Shown: positions 6,516-14,808 of the stretch, piece by piece
How positions within the stretch are numbered: position 1 is the first letter of the stretch
Layout: each line of letters begins with the position of its first letter
DNA from: Humibacillus sp.
GTDB taxonomy: Bacteria > Actinomycetota > Actinomycetes > Actinomycetales > Dermatophilaceae
Length of the DNA: 33,827 nt
Assembly: GCA_030452985.1 (NCBI GenBank)
Contig: JAKDLG010000040.1
Location: forward strand, 1-33,827
Direction of reading: 5' to 3'
The notes under the pieces: generated by a model
What the model was told of the DNA's origin: nothing
What the model saw: only the letters and a program-made list of their open reading frames with translations
Databases searched by the model: none
Made by a program: the position numbers and the translations under genes

Positions 6516-8315
6516 TCACTCCTGGTCCACCGTCTCCGGTTGCGGGTCCGTCGCCTGGTCGAGATCGAGGCCGACCAGGTTCTCGGGCGGCACGTCGACC
6601 ACCTGCGTCACCAGCTCACCGGCGGCCGAGCGCGAGAGCAGCACGTGGTGCAGGAACCGGGCGTCGTCGCGGTCGGGGAAGTCCTCACGCACATGACCAC
6701 CCCGCGTCTCCTCCCGCAGCCGGGCGGCGCGGGTCAGGGCCCGGCCGAGGTGCAGCAGGTTGGTCGTCTCCCAGCTCTTCGGGCCGCCCTTGCGGCCTCC
6801 GTCACCGTCCGCCGCGCGGGCGCTCAGGGACGCCAGCTCGCGCTCGGTCGCGTCGAGGGATGCCGCCGAGCGCACCGTTCCCGACCCGGCGGTCATGGCG
6901 CGCTGCACCGACAGCCGTCGCTTGGGCCGCAGCAGCTCGCGGCTACCACCCGGGTCGACCGGCGTGGTCTCGGGCAGTTCTCCAGCGGCGAGTCGCGCGG
7001 TGAGGTCGTCGGCGATGCGGCGGGCGAACACCAGCCCCTCGAGCAGGGAGTTGCTGGCCAGCCGGTTGGCGCCGTGCACGCCGGTGCACGAGGTCTCACC
7101 GCAGGCGTAGAGGCCTTCGAGCGACGACCGGCCGCGCAGGTCGGTCTTGACGCCACCGCTGGCATAGTGCTGGGCCGGTGCGACCGGCAGCAGGTCGGTC
7201 GCGGGGTCGAACCCGAGCTCGCGGCACCGCTCCACGATCGAGGGGAACCGGCGCTCGAGGAAGTCGGCGCCCAGGTGGCGGCAGTCGAGGAACACGTGGT
7301 CGGTACCGGTCTCGCGCATCCGTCGCAGGATCGCGCGGGCCACGACGTCACGCGGGGCAAGGTCGGCCAGCGGGTGCTGGCCCTGCATGAACCGGGCCCC
7401 CTCACCGTCGACGAGAAAGGCGCCCTCCCCCCGAACCGCCTCGGAGATCAGCGGCTGCTGACCGCGGGAGCCCTCGCCGAGCCAGAGCACGGTCGGGTGG
7501 AACTGCACGAACTCGAGGTCGGCCAGGGTGGCCCCGGCCCGCAGGGCCGCCGCCATGCCATCGCCCGTGGCGACCGGCGGGTTCGTCGTCGACGCGTAGA
7601 TCTGGCCGAGTCCGCCCGTGGCGAGCACGACGGCGCGGGCGTGTGCGGCACCGACCCCGTCGACCTGCCCCTCCCCGATGACGTGCAGGGTCACGCCGCA
7701 CACCCGGGCCGCGGCGTCGGTCAGCAGGTCGACGACCAGGGCGTGCTCGATCACCTCGATGTTGGGGTCGTCCTGAACCCGCTTCAGCGCCGCGATGAGG
7801 GCTCGGGAGATCTCCTTGCCGGTGGCGTCTCCACCGGCGTGCAAGATGCGGTCACGATGATGACCTCCCTCCCGCGTCAGCGAGATCTGGCCGGTGTCGC
7901 CACGGTCGAACTCGGCGCCGAGGGCGATGAGGTCCCACACGGCATCCGTGCCCTCGCGCACGAGCGTCTCGACCGCCTCGACGTCACACAGGCCCACGCC
8001 CGCGACCAGCGTGTCGATGACGTGCTCGGCCGCGCTGTCCTCGGGCGACATGACCGCGGCGATGCCGCCCTGCGCCCACGCCGTCGACCCCTCGTCGAGC
8101 ACCGTCTTGGTCACGAGCAGCACCCGGTCGACCCGCCGGCGCAGGCGCAACGCCGTCGTGAGACCGGCCACGCCGGAGCCGACCACGATGACGTCGGCGG
8201 TCGTGGTCCAGCCGGGCTCGCGGGAGCGCAGTCGTCGCGGTATCCGGATGCCGCCCGGTGGGGTGTCAGTCAGTGGGGGGTCAGTCGGGGCGGTGTCGTG
8301 CGGCGTGCTCGGCAT
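6516..8315 (-). CDS. nadB: L-aspartate oxidase
   Basis: A flavoprotein that oxidises L-aspartate to iminoaspartate for quinolinate synthesis, about 599 residues. The FAD-binding motif is VIVVGSGVAGLTTALRLR (42-59), followed by STAWAQGGIAA. Other family signatures are HRDRILHAGGDATGKEI, QFHPTVLW, PAQHYASGGV and YACGETSCTGVHGANRLASN, and a C-terminal helical domain of the succinate dehydrogenase/fumarate reductase type. ATG 8315 has GAAGGGA about 6 nt upstream; ATG 8336 would overlap the panC stop (ATGA) and add seven residues. Either start agrees with an operon. No nadA is in this window, so iminoaspartate must be handled by a quinolinate synthase encoded elsewhere. Confidence 0.96.
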   Translation of the reverse strand: MPSTPHDTAPTDPPLTDTPPGGIRIPRRLRSREPGWTTTADVIVVGSGVAGLTTALRLRRRVDRVLLVTKTVLDEGSTAWAQGGIAAVMSPEDSAAEHVIDTLVAGVGLCDVEAVETLVREGTDAVWDLIALGAEFDRGDTGQISLTREGGHHRDRILHAGGDATGKEISRALIAALKRVQDDPNIEVIEHALVVDLLTDAAARVCGVTLHVIGEGQVDGVGAAHARAVVLATGGLGQIYASTTNPPVATGDGMAAALRAGATLADLEFVQFHPTVLWLGEGSRGQQPLISEAVRGEGAFLVDGEGARFMQGQHPLADLAPRDVVARAILRRMRETGTDHVFLDCRHLGADFLERRFPSIVERCRELGFDPATDLLPVAPAQHYASGGVKTDLRGRSSLEGLYACGETSCTGVHGANRLASNSLLEGLVFARRIADDLTARLAAGELPETTPVDPGGSRELLRPKRRLSVQRAMTAGSGTVRSAASLDATERELASLSARAADGDGGRKGGPKSWETTNLLHLGRALTRAARLREETRGGHVREDFPDRDDARFLHHVLLSRSAAGELVTQVVDVPPENLVGLDLDQATDPQPETVDQE

Positions 8316-8332
8316 GGGGTGTCCCTTCGGGC

Positions 8333-9277
8333 TCATGCGACGGTGAACACCTCGAGGGCGCTGCCCCCGGGGCCGAGCAGCAACGGCAGGTTGTCGATCA
8401 GGCGGGTCGTGCCGACCCGGCCCGCGACCGCCAGCAGGGCTTCGCCGCCGTACCACTCGGGCACGTCGGCGAGGGTGTCGGGGTGCACCAGCACCAGGTA
8501 GTCGACCAGCGCGAGCGGCTCGCGCACGAGCACGGCCCGCGCCGCCCGACGCACGGCCGACGGCCCGTCGGTGGCCACCGCGGCCCCCGCCCGAAGGGCG
8601 GCCGACAGGCACGCGGCCGTCTCGCGGTCGGAGTCGGTCAGGTAGGTGTTGCGGCTCGACATCGCCAGGCCGTCGGGCTCACGCACCGTGGGCACCGCCA
8701 CGACCCGCACCGGGAAGTCGAGGTCGCGGCACATCCGCCGAATGAGCAACAGCTGCTGGGCGTCCTTCTGGCCGAAGTAGGCGGCGTCGCACCGGGTCAG
8801 GTGCATCAGCTTGGCCACGACGGTGAGCATGCCGTCGAAGTGCCCGGGCCGCGACTGTCCCTCGAGCACGTCCCCGAGCGGGCCGGCCGACATCCGAACC
8901 GCCGGGTCGCCGTCGGGATAGATGACGTCCGGGGTCGGGGCGAACACGAGGTCGACGCCGGCATCCGAGCAGATCCGCAGGTCGGCGTCGAAGGTGCGCG
9001 GGTAGAGCGAAAGGTCCTCTTTGGGGCCGAACTGCAACGGATTGAGAAAGATCGTCACGATGACGTGTGCGTGCGCCGCGCGGGCCGTCTGGATGAGGCG
9101 GGCGTGACCCTCGTGCAGCGCCCCCATCGTCATGACCACCGCGACGTCGCCGTCGTCGAGCGCAGAGCGGGCGGCGAAGAGCTCGTCTCGGCTGCGCACC
9201 ACCAGCGGCCCGGATGCCGTGCCGTCCGGTAGGTCGGGTCGGTCCTTGCGGTCGTGGGGCTCGGGTCCGTCGGTCAC
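8333..9277 (-). CDS. panC: Pantothenate synthetase
   Basis: Joins pantoate and beta-alanine with ATP to give pantothenate, 314 residues. The nucleotidyltransferase signature MTMGALHEGH (49-58) has the HIGH-like HEGH. FLNPLQFGPKEDLSLYPR, YFGQKDAQQLLLIRRM and the KMSKS-like LAMSSRN follow in the usual order. About 20 residues precede the usual family start. The GTG start overlaps the preceding DUF2520 stop, and GGAGGAG lies just upstream. It shares an operon with NAD-synthesis genes. panD, which supplies beta-alanine and often follows panC in actinobacteria, is not here. Confidence 0.97.
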   Translation of the reverse strand: MTDGPEPHDRKDRPDLPDGTASGPLVVRSRDELFAARSALDDGDVAVVMTMGALHEGHARLIQTARAAHAHVIVTIFLNPLQFGPKEDLSLYPRTFDADLRICSDAGVDLVFAPTPDVIYPDGDPAVRMSAGPLGDVLEGQSRPGHFDGMLTVVAKLMHLTRCDAAYFGQKDAQQLLLIRRMCRDLDFPVRVVAVPTVREPDGLAMSSRNTYLTDSDRETAACLSAALRAGAAVATDGPSAVRRAARAVLVREPLALVDYLVLVHPDTLADVPEWYGGEALLAVAGRVGTTRLIDNLPLLLGPGGSALEVFTVA

Positions 9278-10182
9278 GGGTTCTCCTCCTGGTGGGCGAG
9301 CACCCGCAGCAGGGGCTCGGCCGTCGACGCCCTGAGCCGCCCGCTCAGCAGGGCCCGCTGCGCGGTGGCGCGGGCCAGGGCTACGTAGGTGGGCAGGATG
9401 TCGGGGGCCACCTGCCCCAGTACCTCGACGTGCGCGGCAACCGTACCGGCATCACCGCGGGCCACGGGGCCGGTGAGGGCGGCATCCCCCTGCTGGAGGG
9501 TGCCCGCCAGAGCGGCTGACAGCAGCGGCTCGAGCAGCCGCGCGGGGTCGTCGATACCGGTCTGCTCGAGCAGCTGCATCGACTGGGCCACCAGGGTCAC
9601 GAGGTGGTTGGCGCCGTGCGCCAGGGCGGCGTGGTAGGCCAGCCGCTGGCGCTCCGGCACCCACACGGGTTCGCCACCCATCTCGATGACGAGGGCCTCC
9701 GCAAGGGGGCGGGCCAGGTCGACCGTGGTGACGCCGAAACAGCAGTCCTTCAGGCGGTCGAGGTCGATGGCCGTGCCGGTGAAGGTCATGACCGGGTGCA
9801 GGGCCAGGGGCATGATCTGGGTGTCGGCGGCCGGCTCGAACACGGAGATGCCGTGGGCGCCCGACGTATGGACGACCAGCTGGCCCGGGGTGAAGGTCTC
9901 GGTGGCGGCGAGCCCTGCGATCAGCTCGGTCAGCGCATCGTCGGGCACGGCCAGCAGCACGAGGTGGGCGCCGTCGACGACCTCCGGCACGGTGCGCACC
10001 GGCACCCCCGGCAGCATCGCCTCGGCCCGCGCCAGGCTCGCCTCGCTCACGGCCGACACACCTGTGATCCGGTGCCCGGCAAGGGCCAGGGCCGCCCCGA
10101 GCGTGGCACCGACCCGGCCGGCGCCGACGATGCCGACGTCGAAGCGGGCAGGACGGTCGAGCGGGCTGGTCACGTGCTGCAC
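9274..10182 (-). CDS. Rossmann-like/DUF2520 domain oxidoreductase
   Basis: 302 residues. The N terminus holds an NAD(P)-binding Rossmann motif, VGIVGAGRVGATLGAAL (about 16-32). A DUF2520 C-terminal helical domain follows, with conserved-looking HTSGAHG, LHPVMTF and AYHAALAHGANHLVTL. The same gene sits beside panC in many actinobacteria, including mycobacteria (from memory). The fold resembles 6-phosphogluconate/ketopantoate reductases, so a ketopantoate reductase role next to panC is attractive but unproven. The predicted GTG start at 10182 could also be GTG 10173. It is divergent from the MidA-like gene across only 23 nt. Confidence 0.88.
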   Translation of the reverse strand: MQHVTSPLDRPARFDVGIVGAGRVGATLGAALALAGHRITGVSAVSEASLARAEAMLPGVPVRTVPEVVDGAHLVLLAVPDDALTELIAGLAATETFTPGQLVVHTSGAHGISVFEPAADTQIMPLALHPVMTFTGTAIDLDRLKDCCFGVTTVDLARPLAEALVIEMGGEPVWVPERQRLAYHAALAHGANHLVTLVAQSMQLLEQTGIDDPARLLEPLLSAALAGTLQQGDAALTGPVARGDAGTVAAHVEVLGQVAPDILPTYVALARATAQRALLSGRLRASTAEPLLRVLAHQEENP

Positions 10183-10191
10183 GCTATCGCC

Positions 10192-10205
10192 TACAGTCGG
10201 TCGCC
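10192..10205 (+). promoter_or_regulatory. Candidate -10 of the MidA-like gene
   Basis: TACAGT at 10192-10197 ends 8 nt before the GTG start at 10206, which has no Shine-Dalgarno. TGGTCA at 10167-10172 is a weak -35 with a 19-nt spacer. The layout predicts a leaderless mRNA. It lies in a 23-nt divergent spacer, so the promoters of the two operons must overlap. Confidence 0.35.
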
Positions 10206-11324
10206 GTGGATCCTCTTCCGGCGAGCCTCCCCTGGCGTGCGGCCTGGCACGAGGCGCTGTACGGCGCCGATCGCGGCTTCTACCGCGCCGCAGGCGGGCC
10301 AGCGTCCCACTTCAGCACGGCCACCCACGGGCCCACGGGGGCGGTGCTCGCACAGGCTCTGCTGCGCCTGTGGATGACCACCCACTCCGCCGCCCCCGCT
10401 GTCATCGTCGACGTCGGAGCGGGAAGGGGCGAGCTGGCGACTCACCTGTCGGCTGCGCTGTCGGCTCTGTCTGCCGTGGCCACGCGTACGGAAGTGGCCA
10501 CTCGACCGGAGCAGGACGGCACGCGTACGGAAGTGGCCACTCGACCGGAGCCGGATGCCACGCGTACGGAAGTGGCCACTCGACCGGGAGAGGGGGCGTC
10601 AACGCGGGTGGTGGCGGTGGACGTGGTCGACCGCCCCACCTCGCTCGACGATGCCGTCGAGTGGGTGCGCTCTCCCGGGGGCGCCGCCCTGCCCGACGAA
10701 CTGCGCGGGCTGACCGACGCGCTGGTGATCGCGCACGAGTGGCTCGACGTGGTGCCCTGCGTCGTGGCGCAGATCGACGACCATCGCCGGCTCCGGCGGG
10801 TGCTCGTCGACCCGGCATCCGGCCGCGAGTCGCTGGGCGGCCCGCTCGACCCGGCCGAGCTGGAATGGTGCCGGTCGCACTGGCCGATGGGCCGACCCGG
10901 CGACCGGGTCGAGGTCGGCCTCTCGCGGGACGCGGCCTGGCGCGGGCTGCTCGACCGGGTGCGCTCCGGCCTCGTCGTCGCCGTCGACTACGGGCACACC
11001 CGGGCCACCCGCCCTCCCGAGGGCACGCTCACGGCGTACGCGTCAGGCCGGCAGGTCAGCCCGGTGCCCGACGGGTCGTGCGACATCACGTCGCACGTGG
11101 CGATCGACAGCCTCGGGGCCCGCCGGGTCGCTCTGCAGCGCGACGTGCTGCGCGAGCTAGGGGTGAGCGGGCGACTGCCTGACCACACGGCGGCCGCCGC
11201 CGACCCGCTCGCCTACCTCCGCGCCCTGGAGACGTGCTCGGCGCAGGCCGCCCTCATCGACCCCGACGGCTACGGCGCCTTCTGGTGGGCCATCGAACCG
11301 GTGTCCGGTGGCGACGTAGCCTGA
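10206..11324 (+). CDS. MidA/NDUFAF7-family SAM-dependent methyltransferase
   Basis: 372 residues, COG1565 type. Motif I is VIVDVGAGRGELATHL (66-81). The family-specific HEWLDVVP (177-184), VVAVDYGHTR, GTLTAYASGRQV and CDITSHVAID follow. The mitochondrial member NDUFAF7 symmetrically dimethylates an arginine of NDUFS2, the NuoD homologue of complex I. A NuoD-like gene lies 2.3 kb downstream on the same strand, which suggests the same kind of partner (inference). An oddity is three 13-residue direct repeats (93-131) inserted between strand 1 and strand 2 of the SAM-binding fold. The GTG start has no clear Shine-Dalgarno. The CopC gene starts 4 nt after the stop, so the two probably share a transcript. 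Confidence 0.88.
   Translation: MDPLPASLPWRAAWHEALYGADRGFYRAAGGPASHFSTATHGPTGAVLAQALLRLWMTTHSAAPAVIVDVGAGRGELATHLSAALSALSAVATRTEVATRPEQDGTRTEVATRPEPDATRTEVATRPGEGASTRVVAVDVVDRPTSLDDAVEWVRSPGGAALPDELRGLTDALVIAHEWLDVVPCVVAQIDDHRRLRRVLVDPASGRESLGGPLDPAELEWCRSHWPMGRPGDRVEVGLSRDAAWRGLLDRVRSGLVVAVDYGHTRATRPPEGTLTAYASGRQVSPVPDGSCDITSHVAIDSLGARRVALQRDVLRELGVSGRLPDHTAAAADPLAYLRALETCSAQAALIDPDGYGAFWWAIEPVSGGDVA
10482..10598 (+). repeat. Three in-frame 39-nt direct repeats inside the MidA-like gene
   Basis: Units lie at 10482-10520, 10521-10559 and 10560-10598. Each encodes TRTEVATRP plus four variable residues (EQDG, EPDA, GEGA). The DNA core ACGCGTACGGAAGTGGCCAC is identical in all three and is followed by TCGACCGG. 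Read on the minus strand each unit contains GTCGAGTGGCCACTTC, close to the GTCGAGAGGGCAGTTC arms of the inverted repeat at 5485-5594. The length (3 x 13 codons) keeps the frame open. Confidence 0.9.
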
Positions 11325-11328
11325 GCCC

Positions 11329-11937
11329 ATGCGCCGCTTCGTCACCTCGCTCTTCGCTCTGCTCCTGCTCGCCGTCATCGCCCTCGCCTTCCCGAGCCTC
11401 GCGTCGGCGCACGACGTCCTCCAGAAGACCACCCCGTCCGACGGCGCGACCCTGCAGCGGATGCCGTCGACGGTCAGTCTTCAGTTCGCCGAGCCGCCCC
11501 TGGCGATCGGCACCCAGGTGCTGGTCAAGGGCCCTTCCGGCGATGTCGCCGACGGCAAGCCCACCATCGAGGGCAACGTGGTCGTGCAGGCCATCTCGGA
11601 CTCCGCCCCAGCGGGTAGCTACACCGTCACCTACCGGGTCACCTCCGACGACGGTCATCCGATCGGCGGGACGTTCACGTTCAAGGCCAGTGCTAGCCAG
11701 GACGGAGGGACGGGCGCGACCACCGCACCGATGAGCGTGACGCCTCTGGCGAGCGCCACGCCCCAGGCGAACGCGACGCCCAGGGCGAGCGTGGCTGCAG
11801 GTGCGTCGCAGGCCACCAGCGCCCCGATCGCGAACGAGAGCTCATCGCTCGTGCCGGTGCTGCTCAGCATCGTCGGTGTTCTCGTCGTGCTCGCGATCGG
11901 GGCGTTCTTCGTGCTCCGGCGGCGTCAGCAGCAGTGA
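11329..11937 (+). CDS. CopC-domain copper-binding protein, membrane-anchored
   Basis: 202 residues. A signal peptide (1-27, ending ASA) is followed by a CopC domain (28-120). Cleavage would leave His28 as the mature N terminus, the usual first copper ligand of CopC, and DDGHPIGGTF (107-116) supplies the second conserved region with His110. A Thr/Ala/Ser-rich linker (about 125-175) leads to one C-terminal membrane helix (about 176-196) and an Arg/Gln tail. It should bind copper at the outer face of the membrane. The CopD partner is neither fused nor adjacent. The gene sits 4 nt after the MidA-like gene and is convergent with the VOC gene. Confidence 0.9.
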   Translation: MRRFVTSLFALLLLAVIALAFPSLASAHDVLQKTTPSDGATLQRMPSTVSLQFAEPPLAIGTQVLVKGPSGDVADGKPTIEGNVVVQAISDSAPAGSYTVTYRVTSDDGHPIGGTFTFKASASQDGGTGATTAPMSVTPLASATPQANATPRASVAAGASQATSAPIANESSSLVPVLLSIVGVLVVLAIGAFFVLRRRQQQ

Positions 11938-11956
11938 CAGACCCTGGTTCCCCCGG

Positions 11957-12343
11957 TCAGTCGAAGGGCTGGGTGAGGAACCAGCGGTGACCGAACGGGT
12001 CGTGGAACACCGCGACCCGCCCGGCGGGCGGGCTGTCCTCGGGGCCACGGTCGAGGGTCACCCCGGCCGCCACGACACGGGCTGCGACAGCGTCAACGTC
12101 TCGCACCGACAGGTGCAGGGCCACGTCGTTCCCGCGGCCCGGGTCGGGCGGCGCCACGCCGGCGTCGGCGAACTCATCGGACATCATGAATCGGGCGCCG
12201 TCGATGGCCAGCTCGACGTGGCCGATGCGCCCGTCGGGCATCTCGATGGGCTCGTAGACGACCTCGGCGCCGAGCACGTCGTGGTACCAGGCGATGGCGG
12301 CCCGCCCGTCGGAGACGCAGATGTAGGGGGTCAGCTCACTCAT
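11957..12343 (-). CDS. VOC-family (glyoxalase/PhnB-like) protein
   Basis: 128 residues, one vicinal-oxygen-chelate domain made of two beta-alpha-beta-beta-beta modules. The first runs from LTPYICVSDGRAAIAWY to MMSDEF, and the second from VALHLSVRDVDAVAARVV to DPFGHRWFLTQ. The PhnB-like ending DPFGHRW is clear. Members include glyoxalases, dioxygenases and resistance proteins, and the substrate cannot be told from sequence. The ATG overlaps the stop of the P450 gene (ATGA), so it is translationally coupled to it and may act on the same compound (inference). Confidence 0.88.
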   Translation of the reverse strand: MSELTPYICVSDGRAAIAWYHDVLGAEVVYEPIEMPDGRIGHVELAIDGARFMMSDEFADAGVAPPDPGRGNDVALHLSVRDVDAVAARVVAAGVTLDRGPEDSPPAGRVAVFHDPFGHRWFLTQPFD

Positions 12344-13557
12344 CGACGGCCTCCCGCCGGTGCGACGACCAGCCGTTCGTAGCCGCGCAGCACGAACGTC
12401 GGCCGGCGCTGCGCCTCGACCACCTCGACCGGGCCCAGGGCACGCAGCAGGGCGCGCACGCTCACCGACAGCTCCATCCGTGCCAGCGGCGCTCCGAGGC
12501 AGAAGTGGATGCCGAGTCCGAACGCCAGGTGGGGGTTGGGGTCGCGGTCGGCCCGGAACTGGTCGGGCGCGTCGAACACGGCAGGGTCGCGGTTCGCGGC
12601 CCCGAGCAGGGCGCAGACCTTCTGGCCGGCGGCGATCGTGACGCCGTGCAGCTCGACGTCACTCGTGGCGGTGCGCTCGAACAGGTGCAGGGGCGAGTCG
12701 TGGCGCAGCATCTCCTCGACCAGTCGTTCGACCACGGCGTCGTCGTCGAGGCCGGCGATCACGGCGTCGCGCTGCTCGGGGTTCGCCAGCAGCGACCCGA
12801 GCCCGTTGCCGAAGCCGTTGACGCTCGCCTCGTGACCGGCGTTGAGCAGCAGCACGACCGTGGCGACCAGCTCGCGAGCCGACAGCCGGTCGCTGCCGTA
12901 GCGGGCCTCGACGAGTGAGGAGAGCAGGTCGTCGCCGGGATGTTCACCGCGATCCGCCGCGAGCCGCTCGACCCAGGCCGCGAAGCCGTCACACGCTCGT
13001 TGGGCCTCGTGCTGGGACTCGGGTGACGGGTCGAACTCGTACATCTTGACGATGGCCTGGCTCCAGTCACGCAGCTGCTTCCAGTCGTCGGTGGGCGCCC
13101 CCAGCAGCTCACAGATGACCAGCACCGGCAGCGGTTCGGCGAACGTCTCGATCACATCGACCTGCCCGTCACGCTCGAACCGGGCCACCACCTCTTGGAG
13201 CAGGCTCTGCGCGATCTGCTCGACCCGCGGCTGGAGCCGGGCCACGTGGCCGCGGGCGAAGGCTCCCGCCACGAGCCGCCGCAGCCGGGTGTGCTTCGGC
13301 GGCTCCGAGTCGAGGATCGAGTCGGCGTGCAGCCAGTCGAACACGGTCCACGGGTCATCGGGTGAGGTCGAGCGCTCGCGGAAGATGCGGCCCAGACGGC
13401 GGTTGCGCAGCACGTCGCCGGCGGCCTGGTGGGTGGTGGTCACCCACTGGCCCAGCCCCTCGTGCCACACGATGGGCGAGTCCTCCCGGGCCCGGGCCAA
13501 GGCGGGGTAGGGGTCGGCCACGAAGGCGGGATCGTGCAGGTCGAACGATGTCGTCAC
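12340..13557 (-). CDS. Cytochrome P450
   Basis: 405 residues, a typical soluble bacterial class I P450. The heme-binding loop is [10 protein letters not shown] (346-355) with Cys353 as ligand. The K-helix ExxR is EMLR (282-285). The C-helix region HTRLRRLV (89-96) contacts heme propionates. In the I-helix the motif is AGHEAS (240-245): the usual oxygen-activating Thr after the acid is Ala244, followed by Ser245. GTG 13557 is chosen because the family fold begins right after it. The frame stays open far upstream, but that part is antisense to the NuoD-like gene and has no P450 character. No ferredoxin or ferredoxin reductase is nearby, so redox partners come from elsewhere. The substrate is unknown. 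Confidence 0.93.
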   Translation of the reverse strand: MTTSFDLHDPAFVADPYPALARAREDSPIVWHEGLGQWVTTTHQAAGDVLRNRRLGRIFRERSTSPDDPWTVFDWLHADSILDSEPPKHTRLRRLVAGAFARGHVARLQPRVEQIAQSLLQEVVARFERDGQVDVIETFAEPLPVLVICELLGAPTDDWKQLRDWSQAIVKMYEFDPSPESQHEAQRACDGFAAWVERLAADRGEHPGDDLLSSLVEARYGSDRLSARELVATVVLLLNAGHEASVNGFGNGLGSLLANPEQRDAVIAGLDDDAVVERLVEEMLRHDSPLHLFERTATSDVELHGVTIAAGQKVCALLGAANRDPAVFDAPDQFRADRDPNPHLAFGLGIHFCLGAPLARMELSVSVRALLRALGPVEVVEAQRRPTFVLRGYERLVVAPAGGRR

Positions 13558-13617
13558 GGGGCCACTCTGCCGCACTCGCTCGCGGCGCGGGCCGGTACAC
13601 ACGGCATACTCGGTGCC

Positions 13618-14808
13618 ATGACCGAGACGACCACCGCCGGCCGCTCCGGAAACGAGCGCGCCCTGACGGTCGGCATCGGCGCGGGCGGTCTCGCGACCGC
13701 CGACATGGTGCTCAACATCGGCCCTCAGCACCCGGCCACCCACGGCGTGCTGCGCCTGCGCATCGTCGTCGACGGCGAGCGCATCGTGACGGCCGAACCG
13801 ATCATCGGTTACATGCACCGCGGCGCCGAGAAGCTCTTCGAGGTGCGCGACTACCGGCAGATCATCGTGCTCGCGAACCGGCACGACTGGCTCAGCGCCT
13901 TCAGCAACGAGCTGGGTGTCGTGCTCGGCGTCGAGCAGATGCTCGGCATGGAGGTGCCTACCCGCGCCGTCTGGGCCCGCACGCTGCTGGCCGAGCTGAA
14001 CCGGACGCTCAACCATCTGATGTTCCTCGGCTCCTATCCGCTCGAGCTCGGCGCGATCACCCCGATCTTCCACGCCTTCCGAGAACGCGAGGAGCTGCAG
14101 GCGGTGATGGAGGAGATCTCCGGCGGGCGGATGCACTACATGTTCAACCGCGTCGGCGGCCTCAAGGAGGACCTGCCGGCCGGCTGGCTCAGCCGGGTCG
14201 AGACGACCATCGCCGACGTGCGGAAGCGGATGCCCGACCTCGAACGCCTCATCGTCGGCAACGAGATCCTCGAGGCCCGCACCCGTGGCGTGGGGGTGCT
14301 GCCCCGTGACACGGCGTTGGCCTTCGGGGTCTCGGGGCCGATCGCGCGCGCCAGTGGGCTCGACGTCGACCTGCGCCGCGACGCTCCCTATCTGGCCTAC
14401 GCCGACCTGTTCGGTGCGGGTGGCCCCGGCCGGGTGGTGACCCGTTCGGCCGGAGACTGCCTGTCTCGCCTCGAGGTGCTGCTCGAGCAGGTGCACGTCA
14501 GCCTCGACCTGGCCCAGGCCTGTCTCGAGCGCCTTCGCGTTCTGCCGCAGGGCCCGATCAACGTCAGGCTGCCCAAGGTGCTCAAGGTGCCGGAGGGCCA
14601 GATCTACTTCGCCACCGAGAACCCCCTCGGCTTCAACGGCTACTACCTGGTCTCGCGCGGCGACAAGACGCCGTGGCGGCTGAAGCTGCGGTCGGCCTCG
14701 TTCAACAACGTGTCGGTGCTCGCGCGGATGCTGCCGGGGCAGCTGATCTCCGACATGGTCGCCATCCTGGGGTCGATGTTCTTCGTCGTCGGGGACATCG
14801 ACAAGTGA
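13618..14808 (+). CDS. Stand-alone NuoD-like protein (complex I 49-kDa subunit family)
   Basis: 396 residues, with the full family fold. Motifs are [16 protein letters not shown] (32-47), [12 protein letters not shown] (64-75), [14 protein letters not shown] (85-98), [20 protein letters not shown] and the C-terminal GDIDK. Arg88 in NRHDW aligns, from memory, with the arginine of NDUFS2 that NDUFAF7 methylates. No other nuo gene is in the window, so this is a paralogue outside the 14-gene nuo operon. It may replace or assist NuoD or serve a separate redox complex; the true role is unknown. A CATACT hexamer (13605-13610) ends 7 nt before ATG. The stop overlaps the start of a small lipoprotein gene. 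Confidence 0.9.
   Translation: MTETTTAGRSGNERALTVGIGAGGLATADMVLNIGPQHPATHGVLRLRIVVDGERIVTAEPIIGYMHRGAEKLFEVRDYRQIIVLANRHDWLSAFSNELGVVLGVEQMLGMEVPTRAVWARTLLAELNRTLNHLMFLGSYPLELGAITPIFHAFREREELQAVMEEISGGRMHYMFNRVGGLKEDLPAGWLSRVETTIADVRKRMPDLERLIVGNEILEARTRGVGVLPRDTALAFGVSGPIARASGLDVDLRRDAPYLAYADLFGAGGPGRVVTRSAGDCLSRLEVLLEQVHVSLDLAQACLERLRVLPQGPINVRLPKVLKVPEGQIYFATENPLGFNGYYLVSRGDKTPWRLKLRSASFNNVSVLARMLPGQLISDMVAILGSMFFVVGDIDK

Noticed and set aside
6540-8501. A 653-codon plus-strand open frame over nadB
   Set aside because: It is the antisense shadow of a clear L-aspartate oxidase; high GC keeps reverse frames open, and the product has no domain.
12340-14496. P450 read as a 718-residue fusion protein
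   Set aside because: The extra 313 N-terminal residues are antisense to the NuoD-like gene; the P450 fold starts at GTG 13557.
13618-14808. Part of a standard nuo operon
   Set aside because: No nuoA, B, C, E or later subunit gene is adjacent; the neighbours are a P450 gene and a small lipoprotein gene.
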